Assembly (NCBI GenBank): GCA_963978905.1
Contig: OZ022258.1
Location: 31,066,716-31,130,715, forward strand
Length of the DNA: 64,000 bases
Origin: Trichostrongylus colubriformis
Lineage: Eukaryota; Nematoda; Chromadorea; Rhabditida; Trichostrongylidae
Direction of reading: 5' to 3'
Part shown: in pieces, positions 48,561-60,165 of the stretch
Position numbering within the stretch: the stretch's first letter is position 1
Layout of the letters: each line of letters begins with the position of its first letter
Translations under genes and position numbers: made by a program
The notes under the pieces: model-generated
What the model was told of the DNA's origin: nothing
Database searches by the model: none
The model's input: the letters and a program-made list of their open reading frames with translations, nothing else

Positions 48561-49386
48561 GGGCTTCCATTTGGCAAGTGAAGAGCTACGCTGGGTTTAG
48601 AAGGTTTGTGAAACTCGTTTGTGAAACATGAGGAGTACTATGTTCACTGTTTGGCGATCTACAATGGCTGTGGCACAGCTCAAAGCCCATCTATGTCCCT
48701 AATAACGGCTGTCCCACTGTAAGTAATCCACCATCACTCAACAGAAGAATGCACTGACTTAAAGGCAAAAAAAATTCAATTTTTTTTTGCGAGATGATGG
48801 CGGAATGCGAATATTGCTGGAATAAGGAAACTGTGGTTAATAATGCCTACCGCACTCCTCAGATACACTTCCAAGGGCCTCTCACCTTTTTGCTGACTAG
48901 GTGAGCTTCGCGATCTACGTCGCGTTCGTTAGGGTACCGGTGCGAAGCCGGCTACGGGCAAACCGATGTAAACAGAAGTTGCATAGCAATGTGGTTTGGC
49001 GAAAATAGTTTTTACGTTTGTGCTGAGGGGTAGTCTATTTACAGCCTTCACCACAAAGGCCAAGATAGCAATAGGTTCCATCTACATGCAATGTGCCCTA
49101 TAGAATGTGAGGTTTTACAATTGTGTCCATCTACTGGTGTGGTCCATCACATTGCCCGGCTCTCCGTACGAAAACCGACAGTTACGATCCATGGCACATG
49201 ATCCTGCAGTTTTTCATTTTCTGCGACTGTAATCATTCGATGAGATCCCATTACCTGTTTTCAGCTCTTTGCACAGAGATCTATGATTTCGGTCGATGTC
49301 ACCAATAGGAATCCATTGAAGTTCTACAACAGCGTCACCTACTAGTGTGGCTGGCTTATCATTTTCCAGAATTTCTTCTTTTATGA
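48561..49386. other. Intergenic with weak repeats, no gene seen
   Basis: A segment near 48770-48830 (GCGAGATGATGGCGGAATGC) resembles one near 51240-51270. No gene recognised. Confidence 0.4.
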
Positions 49387-49600
49387 GGGCACTCACTCAG
49401 TGGTATGGTCCATAAGCCGTTTCCAGCCTTCGGCGCAAAAACCGATATTTTCAATCAATATCGATGGGTGATGCATAATGCTGCAGAATTCCAACTTCTG
49501 TGGGGGCACTCACTCAGTGGTATGGTGTGTTACGGTACACAAGCCGTTTCCAGCCTTTTGCGCAGAAACCGATATTTTAAACCAGTATCCTGATGACGCT
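49387..49600 (+). repeat. 118-bp tandem repeat, two copies
   Basis: GCACTCACTCAGTGGTATGG begins units at about 49387 and 49505. Both continue into AAGCCGTTTCCAGCCTT and AACCGATATTTT. A more diverged unit lies at about 49110-49260. Confidence 0.8.
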
Positions 49601-49889
49601 CCGCCTACCGTGACCAGATGACGTTATTTTAATCACTCTAGCAGCCTCGAATTACTTCAGTTATCTCCAGCACCCTGACCGCTCTGGAGCGGTATTATAT
49701 TTTATGAGTAAGCACGATATTGATGATTGCACGTTTCGCCCATTGTAGACAGGCCTCCACTTACCTCAATAACGTGCAACCGCCTGGACATCCTGATCTC
49801 CATCGATTTTTTTTGCAGTCTCTGGGCTGCTCCTGAGGCAAATTATAAACGCTAAACGCTCGCAGTAAGCTAATAAGCACCACCTAGGT

Positions 49890-50530
49890 GGAACGCCCCC
49901 TCCTCCACCTCCCCCCCCCCCGCCCTTATTATGGGCGGGTATTCTCATCTGCTACAAACACCATTAACTCATTTTGATCCAACTTATCCCGACTCCTGGG
50001 CTTTTTTGAAAGGAATTATAGCAATTATAGAATTTTGCATCTAAACACGAACACTTTAACGTATGTCCCGCCCACCCTTGGGGGGGGGGGGGGGTTGACA
50101 TGATCCATATGCTACTTGTTCATCCCTTAACAAGACCCACTCAACCCTAATCTAACCTGACTTCCCCGCTTGTTCTTCAGAAGTACTGAGTTCCGAGTGC
50201 ATAGACAGATATCATGACAGACACACAGAACTCCTGGTTTTATATAAAATATGATATCCGCCACAACCACCCCTGACTCATTTTGGCCCACCTTATCCCG
50301 ACGCCTGGGCTCTTTTGGAACAAATCATAGAAATTGGTATCTAAACACCGAACATTTTACCGCACGCTCCGACACACTGGGCGGGGTCTGACGAAGTTAC
50401 CCTGCACATCTCCTACTATGCCCCACCCAACCCACACTTGGCCGACCTTTCCCGCTAATTTCAGATGTTATCCCGAGTTTCGCGTGGACACAAAGGCAAA
50501 GAACGGACACACCAAACTCCTGGTTCATAT
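49890..50530 (+). repeat. Tandem repeat of about 309 bp with poly-C/poly-G tracts
   Basis: ACTCATTTTGxxCCACCTTA and CCTGGGCT-type blocks at 49967 recur at 50276, each followed by ATCTAAACACCGAACA and a CCCGCCCACCC-like block. Runs of C (49911-49921) and of about 18 G (50083-50096 region) occur. Wording resembles the reverse complement of the 29-kb repeats. Confidence 0.65.
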
Positions 50531-51053
50531 AAAAGGCATGATTCTGAAGCGGGGCTATTTATATACACCTAGACCCATCCGAATTCAACTTTTTTTCAGA
50601 GAGCACATTTGCGAAGAGCCTTGGAGAAAAGGCAGTTAAGCTGAGAATCCTCTTTACGACCTGAGTGGTTGTTTTGGGGGGACAATTACAATGTACTGGA
50701 AACCAGCGTTCAATAATGTAGGTATTTTGACAGATCTAATGTTTCTTCCTCATGTATGTAATGATGATAGCTACACATCTGTAGGTCGCCAATAGGTGGT
50801 CCAATAGGCCTTCACTCTGTTTGTCTTTATTTTATATTTCATGAGCACGAAATTCAAAAACAAAATTGTGTAGTTACATCACAATTACCGAAAACAAATT
50901 TGTGTGGTTGCAGAAAAATTCGATTACAGTGTTCAGAAACGATGAGCAATCTGAGTTCGCATATATTAGAAAGATCACTACTGCATTTACAAGGTGATAT
51001 CACTGAGGAACAGATATTTCTTATTCAAAGCGCGGGTTTGAGCCAGACCCATA
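50531..51053. other. Intergenic, no gene seen
   Basis: No gene or RNA recognised. Confidence 0.45.
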
Positions 51054-51400
51054 AATAAAACGAAAAAAGGACTACAGCTAGGTAAGATCACTGATCGTCC
51101 TTTGTTATCGTTGAGAATGTATAGACGATTTCTTGGAAGTATGGCTTTTCCGGAGAGAAGCGGATGCTAGGGAAATTTGCCTGAAATTGCAATTATCACC
51201 CGAGAAAAGGAGCTGTAGCTTTCAGAAATACAAAAAAGTTCAATTTTTGCGGGATGATGGCAGATCGCAAAAGCGAATAAAACGAAAAAGGGGAAGGTAA
51301 GATCACTGATCGTTCTCTGCCATCGCTGAGGATATAATCAACGACTTCGTGGAAGGTTGGATTTCTTGGAGAGAAGCGGATGCCGGGAGAATTCGCCTAA
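51054..51400 (+). repeat. Direct repeat, period about 215 bp
   Basis: AATAAAACGAAAAA, GGTAAGATCACTGATCGT and GAGAGAAGCGGATGC occur in the same order at 51054-51170 and 51276-51390. Confidence 0.75.
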
Positions 51401-51863
51401 TATACTACACCCGCGGGAGTCCTTCACGCAAATTCCACGATTCTAACTTGTCTCAAAATCACTCCACGAGACACAGGAGATGAACACACTAAAGGAACCG
51501 AAAACCTTTCTTTGTTCCAAAGCAGAAAAGGAGAAACTGGAAGATAAGCAATTCGTTAGAAATCCCACTGAGCAACCTCTGAACAGCTGTCGGCGGCAAA
51601 GGCCCAGTTCAAATGTTCACACCCAATGTTGATTCGCTCCCCGGACTGTTATTTTTCGCAGGAAACTTCGCATGTATCTCTGAGCAAATAGCAAATAACT
51701 TGAACACATGGGTAACAGAAGAACTCCAATTTCCTTAGAGCATTCCTTCAAACAGTATAAAAACTTCATACCAGTGGTATTCTGATGAGTCACTTCTATC
51801 TGATCTCGTTAGGGTGCTTACCATTACGCGCATCGATCAATGAGCATGAGCAACGGCCTAATA
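51401..51863. other. Intergenic, no gene seen
   Basis: No gene recognised between the direct repeat and the foldback element end at 51864. Confidence 0.45.
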
Positions 51864-51939
51864 TTGGGTAGTCTAAAAAGTTTTTTCGTATTTTCAAATA
51901 CCGCTTTTTCCCTCCAAACTGCTTTCCAGCAATCTCTTC

Positions 51940-52934
51940 TGTCGTGACTCGTGCACGACTTCTTTATCCCCGTTAGGCCGTGCGTGAGATATACGCGCAC
52001 TTGTCATCGTCTAGGCCTTGCCGTCTAAAGGGGATAAGCGGACTCACGCACTGGGGTCCTATCGCGCATCTACCGTAACCATGGAATGTTCTGGACCGCG
52101 CCGGCTTCAGGCCCAAAATCATTCCTCATCAGTAGTCTCTGCTCATCCTGCGTCCCGAGCGGTCGGTTACGACGCCGCTCTCCACTGTCCGTTTTGTGCG
52201 CAGTGTCATCAAGCGCACCCGTCGTCTCCGAAGAACATCTCTGCGCAGCTGCTTCCCCAAGCAGCCCCTGGTGCGCAGCCGTCGTCGACCATCGTGGAAC
52301 AACGTTGCGAGGATGTGGCATGGAGGAAGCAGGAACTTCCGTCCTCTGCTGGTGTGCGCCCGGACGTGCCGACGAAACCCTGGTCGACGCCGCCAAGCAC
52401 GACGGAAGGGTTGGTCAGCCCTCGGCGCCCCCTAGTGAGGAGAGGACCGATCCCGTAGGTTCCTTTTTAGATTAGGCGTTTCACCTTACTTGTGAAGTAG
52501 GCATAAATGCCGTTCTAGTATATTGTGTTCGTGGTGTGTATGAGTATATAACTTAAGTATATTTGGTGCATATCGTGCGTGGGGATCAATCGATATGTTG
52601 CGCATGTGTCAATAGCTATTTATTGATTGGTCAGGTGCCAGTTACAACAGTAGGGGTTTGGTCGGTTAACGCGCAGTGTCCGTCTTGGGGTTAAACGGGG
52701 TATACCGACACCAAGCGCAGTGGACTAGGCGCAGTCGGTGGGCCGAGAGGTCGTGGTGCAGTAGAAGTCGTATATCTGGGGCATCCAGGGTAGGACCGCT
52801 CGTCATCGCGTGGCAGGCTGAGTATTGGGCGCATTTCCCTGGCTTTCCCTCTCGGCGCACGGCGCGGGCGGCTTCACACTAATTCTTGTGTGCCACAAAC
52901 CTTTTGCCCCGTGGAGCCGCCCCGCGTCGCGACA
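51940..52934 (+). repeat. 5' LTR
   Basis: Starts TGTCGTGACTCGTGCACGAC and ends GTCGCGACA, an imperfect 9-bp terminal palindrome. Near-identical to the 3' LTR; the visible differences are small indels close to the 3' end (CACAAACC versus CACAACC, and GAGCCGCC versus GAGCCCCGCC). Open frames inside (such as 52018-52458) occur identically in both LTRs and are most likely not genes. Confidence 0.95.
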
Positions 52935-52945
52935 TGGTGCATCGG
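52935..52945 (+). promoter_or_regulatory. Primer binding site complementary to tRNA-Gly(GCC)
   Basis: TGGTGCATCGG directly follows the 5' LTR and is complementary to the 3' end of the conserved eukaryotic tRNA-Gly(GCC) including CCA (acceptor beginning GCATCGG). The match is 11 bases and then breaks. It fixes the + strand as the coding strand of the element. Confidence 0.7.
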
Positions 52946-53342
52946 GCTGAGGTTAGGCGTGTGGTAACACACGTCTGGCCTTTGTGATCGAACCTTGTCG
53001 CGCCCATGCGTGTGAGCGACCGGAGCATCGCTTAGACGCGCGCACGGAACGGCACGGAGGATATGAGCACCCGCAGGAGAGTCGCGAAGGGAGATCGACT
53101 AGGGCGTACCTTCACCCCCTTGGCGGCTGTACGGATGGCGAGGGACTGCAGTGGCAACAGGAAACTCGACGGCGTACAGTGCACGCCCGGGCCCAAGGCA
53201 GCGGGAAGGATTACCCTTCTGGTGTAGAGTGTAGGCAAGGTTGGCGCAGGAGCTGCGGGTAACGCCGGGGCACATATTGCATTGGGAGTGCCCAGGGGGT
53301 TGGGAGTACCCGCTCCATTGTAATCCCGGTTAGTGACAGTCC

Positions 53343-54101
53343 GTGCTGCTGAGGCAGACCAGTGTACCCGTCACCACCTCACACCTACCCAGGCCGTATA
53401 TTCCGGTCCGTTGGCACCTGTGTGGACTTGATACCCACGCGCACGTTCCTGGCAGTCCGTTCGAAGCAGGGCTCCGTGTCGCCACCCATGGCAGACAAGC
53501 CGCTCACCATCCCGGCACATGTCACAAGTCATCCAGATGCACGACCAATACGACCATGCACTCTCGTGGTCACCCACTGTTGCCTTCAACCCATTTTCGC
53601 TTATTCGCATTTGTACCGTTGTTAAGAAGCGCTGCTGGCCACAGTTACTTCACCACACAACGCCCGTTCATCCCCATTTCCGCTCGGACCATACAACATC
53701 TCTCGTCTATCACCACTCCCCATCAAGGCAACTGGCAGCACATGCAGACCAAATCAGCGAAGCCGTACACTATCACGCACACCATTACTACTACTACGCA
53801 GGAACCCGCCAACCCGTTTCACAATAACTCACCTCCACCAGTCACACAATCGACAGCAGACGACGACGGAATGGCAGTAGCAGCAGGAAGAGCCCTTGGA
53901 AGAGACTCACCCCATAGCACTAACCCACTTGCGCAGTTCCCCCATATTCCACATCCTGGGGCTATATCCACTCACGACGCAATCATCACCATCTTCGCCG
54001 TGCCTTGGTTAGCCACCAAGACGGTCGCCGAAGTGTGCGTGCAAAGTTCCAGCCACAATTTGCCCAACATCTTCACTCTAGGCGCACCATACAGTATGTA
54101 A
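53343..54101 (+). CDS. Unassigned 252-codon open frame in the LTR element
   Basis: A Pro/Thr/His-rich frame (for example ITHTITTTTQEPANPFHNNS) with no recognised domain, in a C/A-rich region where other frames are also open for about 100 codons. It could be a Gag N-terminal (matrix-like) protein or composition-driven chance. It lies about 400 bp after the primer site, where a normal gag would start. Confidence 0.3.
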   Translation: MLLRQTSVPVTTSHLPRPYIPVRWHLCGLDTHAHVPGSPFEAGLRVATHGRQAAHHPGTCHKSSRCTTNTTMHSRGHPLLPSTHFRLFAFVPLLRSAAGHSYFTTQRPFIPISARTIQHLSSITTPHQGNWQHMQTKSAKPYTITHTITTTTQEPANPFHNNSPPPVTQSTADDDGMAVAAGRALGRDSPHSTNPLAQFPHIPHPGAISTHDAIITIFAVPWLATKTVAEVCVQSSSHNLPNIFTLGAPYSM

Positions 54102-55751
54102 GCGTTCATTTTCAAGGTACTGGTCGGTTAATCGCTTAACATCATTGCGCACGTTCCTCCTCCCACAAAGGACTCCTTGCGCACATTTCCGTAGCAACGC
54201 GGATTTGTTCGCGAGGATACCCATTATGCGGGACCAGTAGTAGCCTAAACCAACTCTCCACAGTTATTAGTAGCATAGTCGTAAAAGTACTGCTCACATT
54301 CGCGCGCACATGGGCATACTTTAGAACGTTCGCTGTTGTACGTATTCAATATTAACCAACTTTGACAGCGGTCTCACGTATTACAATAATTGTGTGTACA
54401 ATCGGTCGCTACTACTCTACTACTAGTACGTTCAGCTATTTAACATCAACTAGTAGTGTCCCGTGGGAGCAAAGTAGTTTATTTGCGTACGCAACGTTGC
54501 GGTTCTATCAGTATCAGTGTCAGGAGCTTACATCATCGTCGACGTGGTTACCAGAATGCGCAGTTCATTCAGCCATTGGGTCAATGCATTCACAAAAGAC
54601 GAATGCGCTACGCAGAAATCCAGTCGACTAGCGATAAACCATCGCCCATCCACGTGCGTTGCCACTAAAATAGCACAACATAGTTCAATTTGTAAGCCAA
54701 TTGTCAATAGTACCCTTAATTTGGCAGCTTCGTACACGTGCAGATTGTCGTACGCGCAAGCGCGTGACAATCTCATTAACCAACGTACAATTTATAGCCA
54801 TGACAATATCTAAATACTACTTCCATGTTCGTTGCGCAGTCATACGTAGGGTCATCAAAACGTGCTCCAGTGCAGAGACGGCGCACTGGCGCCAAATCAC
54901 CATTTTCAAAAATCGATCTGCGCAGCTGGTCATAGGTTATTACAGTTGGCCTCCGTCTTCATCATCTCCACACTGTTATTCATAACTACTGTCTACTACT
55001 CACAGCCTTGGTAATCATATATCTCTTCCTCGTCATTCTCCACAAGCGCACTTGGTCAGGTATTCCCTTTGCGTTGCTTTAGCGTTTTGCATATTGCGGT
55101 GTACTGTTTATTGTTTAAGTATCTTTTCTTTTCACATTTTTGCTCATCACGCAGTGTTTCATACTGCGCATTGTTTGTTGTTGCATAGTTGTCCATTGTA
55201 TTCGCGCACCTGCTTCTTCCCTTCCCCACAGGAAGTTGGAGGTACGCAGCCAAATCGGCATGCTGACTATCAAACATCATATTTACATCTTCGTGCACGT
55301 CAGCAACATTTCGTGGACAACCATGCGCATATGTCTCTTTTTCATAGGTAGTCATATATTAGTATTTTCCATCCCCGTTCACGTACGTTTTTACAACAAT
55401 AGTGTCAATTGTTTTTTATATGCCTTTCATGCACAATTTTCATTTTCATATTCTCACAGTACACAGTGCTCCTCCCATGCCGCCGCACGCGCAGCACCCT
55501 GACCAAGTGCATCCATACAACTCTTAGCATCTTTCCCCCTCTAACCACCCCATTCCCATTACCCAAGATCTTTCACAGATTCACCGTTAACTATTTGTAG
55601 TACGCACAATACATCCGTGGTTGAGTCATCCGGTTATCGCTCGTTGACAACAACATCGCCATATCGCGTCCGCGTATATAAACTCATCTGTGTTCATTTT
55701 GAGGTAATTGCGCACAAATTGAAGAACCAATCAACCTCACAATTCTTCACA
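54102..55751. other. Non-coding interior of the LTR element
   Basis: About 1.65 kb with no frame above 120 codons and no polymerase motifs. Rich in CGCACGT- and TACGTACGT-like words. May serve as packaging leader or be the scar of a lost pol region. Confidence 0.5.
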
Positions 55752-56558
55752 ATGGCAGGACGCTCACTCCCGCGACCGCGATTCCAGATTGCAAGGCAGG
55801 TAAGCCCACGCCAGAGGGATAGTAGATCGCGCAGTCGCTCTCGCGACCGTGCACGCGTCCCCCCAAGGGAACCCTCGTGCCAACCAGCTCAGGTATTCGC
55901 AGAAGACCCAACCGGCTTCTCTCCGCGCACTCGCCCAGGTACCAGCGAGTCTAAAACATCAACCGCGTGGTTAGATCGGGTTAGGATCCCCTCAATACCG
56001 CGCAGTTGACCGGCTCAACTGCCCGTGCGCCCGGAGGCTCCGTCTGTCGAGACGGAATTTTCCCCTTCTGAGGGGGTTCCGTCTGTCGAGACGGACCACG
56101 GTTCGTCAGGCACCCAGGCATACGCGGAATCGGAGTACGCTTACCCAGTTGGGACGTCACATAAACCGCGCAGCCGCTCGCGAGAGTCACAAGTGCAGGC
56201 AGCGGATCCGTATAGCATGCCTTGGCAACCAGCAGAAGTTCCCAAACGCGCACGCTGTTTCTTCTGCGCGCAGCTGCATTTCTCATCGGGTTGCCCCAAT
56301 GTTACAAGCTTGAGGCGAAGGATCGAGATCTATGCGAACAACGGGAGATGCTTTATCTGCGGTGGCGACAATCATGGCGAAGAACAATGTGAAGCGCAGA
56401 CGCGCTGTAGGGCATGCCGCGCACGCGACCATCATACCGCTTTCTGCCTCAACAACAGACACGCAGACGGCGATATAGCAGGCGTAGAGCTGCAAGAATA
56501 CTTAGACCAAGCCAAAGCCTATGCACGACGTGTACGCGCAGGAGACATCGAGCATTAA
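55752..56558 (+). CDS. Gag-like nucleocapsid protein with three zinc knuckles, one in-frame stop
   Basis: One frame of 269 codons from ATG at 55752 to a stop at 56556-56558, broken once by TGA at 56007-56009. The N-terminal part is Arg/Ser-rich (RDSRSRSRSRDRARVPPREP), suited to RNA binding. A duplicated PSVET motif lies in the middle. The C-terminal half has CFFCAQLHFSSGC followed by two classic CCHC knuckles, CFICGGDNHGEEQC and CRACRARDHHTAFC (C-x2-C-x4-H-x4-C). Multiple knuckles of this style are typical of Gag of Bel/Pao-type elements in animals. A capsid domain was not recognised. The stop may be a mutation or a read-through site. Confidence 0.75.
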
Positions 56559-57352
56559 CCACCTTGCTCGCCGCGTAGTATACTAAAATATACTCGCCGA
56601 TGTCCCAGGCGCACTTACTAAAATCTTTGTGCAAACTAATCAAGCGTAGTCGGTGGATGCTGGGGCGTGCATGCTTTGCGCAACTGCCCGCCTCGGTATA
56701 CATCAGCTCGCGCATCTCACTCGTGCATACCATCGCACTTGTCGTCTTTTGTGATAAGCGTCAGCGGACGCAACTTCCTGGGGAATGCGGTGGGAGACCG
56801 CATGCTACTTTTCGCTTGTCCCGGGTTTAAGCTACGTGCCTCCTTTTTGTATTGCCCTGGGGAAAAATGTCTTTCGTTTCGTAGTGAGGAAAATCTCTCC
56901 CTCACGTTATAAATTGACCCGCGGAGCCAAACAGATTGCTCCTCCAAGAAAAATTAGTAGGCCCTTATATTTCTACCTCGTCACGATTTCGTCGTCACTA
57001 CTCGCACTTGCCGTCTCAGCGTCAACATCATCAACGTCACGCTCACCGTCGCAGTCGAAGTGAAGATCGAAGTCGTGTACGCACTGATCAGTTTTAACCT
57101 CGTGATACTCATTTATTTTGCTCATCATGTATTTGTGTGTTTAACTAACAATTATTGTATTGAGAAACGCCATGACCCTTGACATCATTGTTGCCTCATC
57201 GGTTCCTCTCACCCGTGCGAGTTGGGGAAACGCACGGCTACGTAGGCCTCCCTCTGGTAGGCGCCACTTCGTTTAACGTGTATGTAAGTTTGCCTAGGTA
57301 AGGAGGGCGTCAACTCCTGCGGCGCGATGGCCTCGTCGTGTGCCCCCCCCAG
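56559..57352. other. LTR element interior between Gag and 3' LTR
   Basis: Short motif-free frames only. A CCCCCCCC run lies just before the 3' LTR; a convincing polypurine tract was not found on the + strand (an AAGGAGGG word is at about 57299). Confidence 0.5.
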
Positions 57353-58348
57353 TGTCGTGACTCGTGCACGACTTCTTTATCCCCGTTAGGCCGTGCGTGA
57401 GATATACGCGCACTTGTCATCGTCTAGGCCTTGCCGTCTAAAGGGGATAAGCGGACTCACGCACTGGGGTCCTATCGCGCATCTACCGTAACCATGGAAT
57501 GTTCTGGACCGCGCCGGCTTCAGGCCCAAAATCATTCCTCATCAGTAGTCTCTGCTCATCCTGCGTCCCGAGCGGTCGGTTACGACGCCGCTCTCCACTG
57601 TCCGTTTTGTGCGCAGTGTCATCAAGCGCACCCGTCGTCTCCGAAGAACATCTCTGCGCAGCTGCTTCCCCAAGCAGCCCCTGGTGCGCAGCCGTCGTCG
57701 ACCATCGTGGAACAACGTTGCGAGGATGTGGCATGGAGGAAGCAGGAACTTCCGTCCTCTGCTGGTGTGCGCCCGGACGTGCCGACGAAACCCTGGTCGA
57801 CGCCGCCAAGCACGACGGAAGGGTTGGTCAGCCCTCGGCGCCCCCTAGTGAGGAGAGGACCGATCCCGTAGGTTCCTTTTTAGATTAGGCGTTTCACCTT
57901 ACTTGTGAAGTAGGCATAAATGCCGTTCTAGTATATTGTGTTCGTGGTGTGTATGAGTATATAACTTAAGTATATTTGGTGCATATCGTGCGTGGGGATC
58001 AATCGATATGTTGCGCATGTGTCAATAGCTATTTATTGATTGGTCAGGTGCCAGTTACAACAGTAGGGGTTTGGTCGGTTAACGCGCAGTGTCCGTCTTG
58101 GGGTTAAACGGGGTATACCGACACCAAGCGCAGTGGACTAGGCGCAGTCGGTGGGCCGAGAGGTCGTGGTGCAGTAGAAGTCGTATATCTGGGGCATCCA
58201 GGGTAGGACCGCTCGTCATCGCGTGGCAGGCTGAGTATTGGGCGCATTTCCCTGGCTTTCCCTCTCGGCGCACGGCGCGGGCGGCTTCACACTAATTCTT
58301 GTGTGCCACAACCTTTTGCCCCGTGGAGCCCCGCCCCGCGTCGCGACA
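57353..58348 (+). repeat. 3' LTR
   Basis: Near-identical copy of 51940-52934, followed at once by the TSD TCTTC and the continuation of the foldback host element. High LTR identity indicates a recent insertion. Confidence 0.95.
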
Positions 58349-58951
58349 TCTTCTGTTCATACACATGTAGTACAAGTCCACACGCATCTATAGGTATTAT
58401 TGTCTTCCATCTCCCGGATAACCCTTTTCGGCAAAATAAACATATCAAAGGTCAACCTCATTTTCAATACAAAAATTATAAAAAGATTTTTCTTTGAATG
58501 GCGTTAGACAGGGAAAGGAAAAGGTGATAATCCGATGGAGCAAGATGAGGGCTATAAGGTGGATGGGGCAGCAATTTTTATCCAAGCTCGAGAATTTTTT
58601 GGCGAGTCATTTTTTCACTAGTAATAAAAAATTTTTTGAATTTTCCTTTTAAAAAATTTTCGAGCTTGGATAAAAATTGCTGCCTTATAGCCCTGATCTT
58701 GCTCCATCGGATTATCACCTTTTTTTCCCTGTCTAACACCATTCAAAGAAAAAAAATTGGAATTGAAAATGAAGTGACTTTTGATATTTTTATTCTGCCG
58801 AAAAGGGTTATCCGAGAGATGGAAGACAACAATACCTAAGATGCGTGTGGACTTGTACTGCATATATATGTACAGAAGAAATTTTGTGGAAAGCAGTTTT
58901 GAGGGAAAAAGCGATATTTAAAATTACGAAAAGACTTTTTAGACTACCTAA

Positions 58952-59570
58952 TATTATATTCTAGGTAGTGTGAGCTGGTCGAAAACTTTCTACCACTCGG
59001 CTTTTTGGTATTAATGCTGCGATATGCGATATTCTGCGATATTCCGTATTTCTCAGCCCAGTTCATGAGTACGTTCGATATGCAACAGTCAAACAATTCA
59101 TTCAAGGTGTGCGTGTAAATAAAAAAGTTTGTCCATGCTACATGAGCATAAACTGGGCTTTATGAGGGGGTGCCGTAAGAGAGTTGTTCAGGTATTGGAA
59201 CCACGCTTCATCGTCTATGAGAGTAAATCCTATGGGGACTGGAGGAGGCACTGTTGGGAACGAAAGCCAGCGAGCTGTTCTGCTACCAACTTCAATCGGA
59301 GAAAAATTTAAGGCCACTATCTATCCCCAGTAGCGAACATGCTACTCGTTGGCTAAAGAGTGAGGTAAGAGTGATAGCAGAGATGTCATAAAACATTACT
59401 GAAAACAGATTGAAATTCCGTAGTGCTGTGAAGTGTGCTTCCGTGGAAAAAGAAGTCCACAACACAGGATAAATGGCCCGATACAATGCCATAAGTGGTT
59501 TGTCTGTTGACCTACTGCCTCCAAGGAATACTCAGAGCTAGCGAATGGGAATTAAATGCCATCGCCTCTA
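58952..59570. other. Intergenic, no gene seen
   Basis: Short motif-free frames only. Confidence 0.45.
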
Positions 59571-59830
59571 TCAAAGACACCGGGAGGGGTAAATTTGGCA
59601 AATTGGGGATTACGAAAGTAAAGGTGCTCGGCAATGTATTAATAGAGAAAGGACGACATAAAACTGCAAAAAAAACCGAGGATGAGGAACCCGAAAATCC
59701 TCTTTCTCTCTCTCGTCCTGCGTCACTATCCGGAGTGGACTGAAGAGAGGCCAGAGTCTGACCAGCCGCTCGCGATCGTTGTCCCGCCCCTCGACGGGAC
59801 TCGCTCGGTCGCATAATCGCACAACGGCAT
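59571..59830 (+). repeat. R1 repeat copy
   Basis: TCAAAGACACCGGGAGGGGT at the start, AAAGTAAAGGTGCTCGGCAA in the middle and CGTCCTGCGTCAC later match other R1 copies in order. Confidence 0.65.
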
Positions 59831-59937
59831 GCGGGGTCGCCATAGGACCCAAGCCGCGTTTTTTTAATGCGATTGTCACCATATATGACCTCTTCTGAAG
59901 TAGAAGGTTCGTTTCAGAGAACATGTACTCCCAGATC

Positions 59938-60165
59938 TCAATTTTCCCTTACCCGTACTGATGCCGTTAACTTCGCCTTACTTACGATCAGGCCATCAGG
60001 CGAATAAAATTTGCAACCCTCTTCATTATTCGCTCCTGCTATCGATTTATACGTAGTTAATCCTTTCAGTACATTCGCGTATTCGCTGTTTAATCGCCAA
60101 CTGAACAATGTCCAAGTGCCGCTCAAGTTTGCCGCTTGCGAATTTATTGAGACCAGGAACAGCAT
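59938..60165 (-). CDS. Candidate minus-strand exon, weakly lipocalin-like
   Basis: A 75-codon frame opens with a hydrophobic stretch (MLFLVSINSQAA) and continues LSGTWTLFSWRLNSEY and CKFYSPDGLIVSKAKL. The G-T-W-x-L-x-S-W start and a later Y-S/T-P-D-G motif recall small bacterial lipocalin-like domains, but this is a short-motif resemblance only. A GTAAGG donor near its end could make it an exon. A chance frame is a fair alternative. Confidence 0.2.
   Translation of the reverse strand: MLFLVSINSQAANLSGTWTLFSWRLNSEYANVLKGLTTYKSIAGANNEEGCKFYSPDGLIVSKAKLTASVRVREN

Larger units (their letters stand above)
51940..58348 (+). mobile_element. Complete LTR retrotransposon, non-autonomous, 6409 bp
   Basis: Two LTRs (995 and 996 bp) flank a 4.4-kb interior. 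The 5-bp target duplication TCTTC is perfect (51935-51939 and 58349-58353). LTR ends are TGTCG...CGACA. The primer binding site follows the left LTR without a gap. The interior contains one Gag-like frame near the 3' end (55752-56558) and no reverse transcriptase, integrase or protease motif in any frame. By layout it resembles gag-only non-autonomous elements that need enzymes from a relative; this dependence is inferred. Confidence 0.92.
51864..58951. mobile_element. Foldback mariner element, copy 2, split by an LTR retrotransposon
   Basis: TA-flanked ends TTGGGTAGTCTAAAAAGTTT (51864) and AAAGACTTTTTAGACTACCT (to 58951). Without the 6409-bp LTR element and its 5-bp TSD it is 674 bp and nearly identical inside to copy 1 at 43021-43698, including the 9-bp deletion in the right arm. 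Mariner 3' coding pieces lie at about 58600-58497 (minus) and 58657-58745 (plus). The outer roughly 40 bp differ from copy 1. Confidence 0.9.

Noticed and set aside
52018..52475. Open frames of 129-146 codons inside the LTR (also at 57431-57888)
   Set aside because: They sit wholly within the LTRs, several overlap on both strands, and no domain is recognisable. Their identity in both LTRs follows from LTR duplication, not selection.
55981..56286. 101-codon minus-strand frame over the Gag region
   Set aside because: It is antisense to the frame with three clear zinc knuckles and has no domain of its own.
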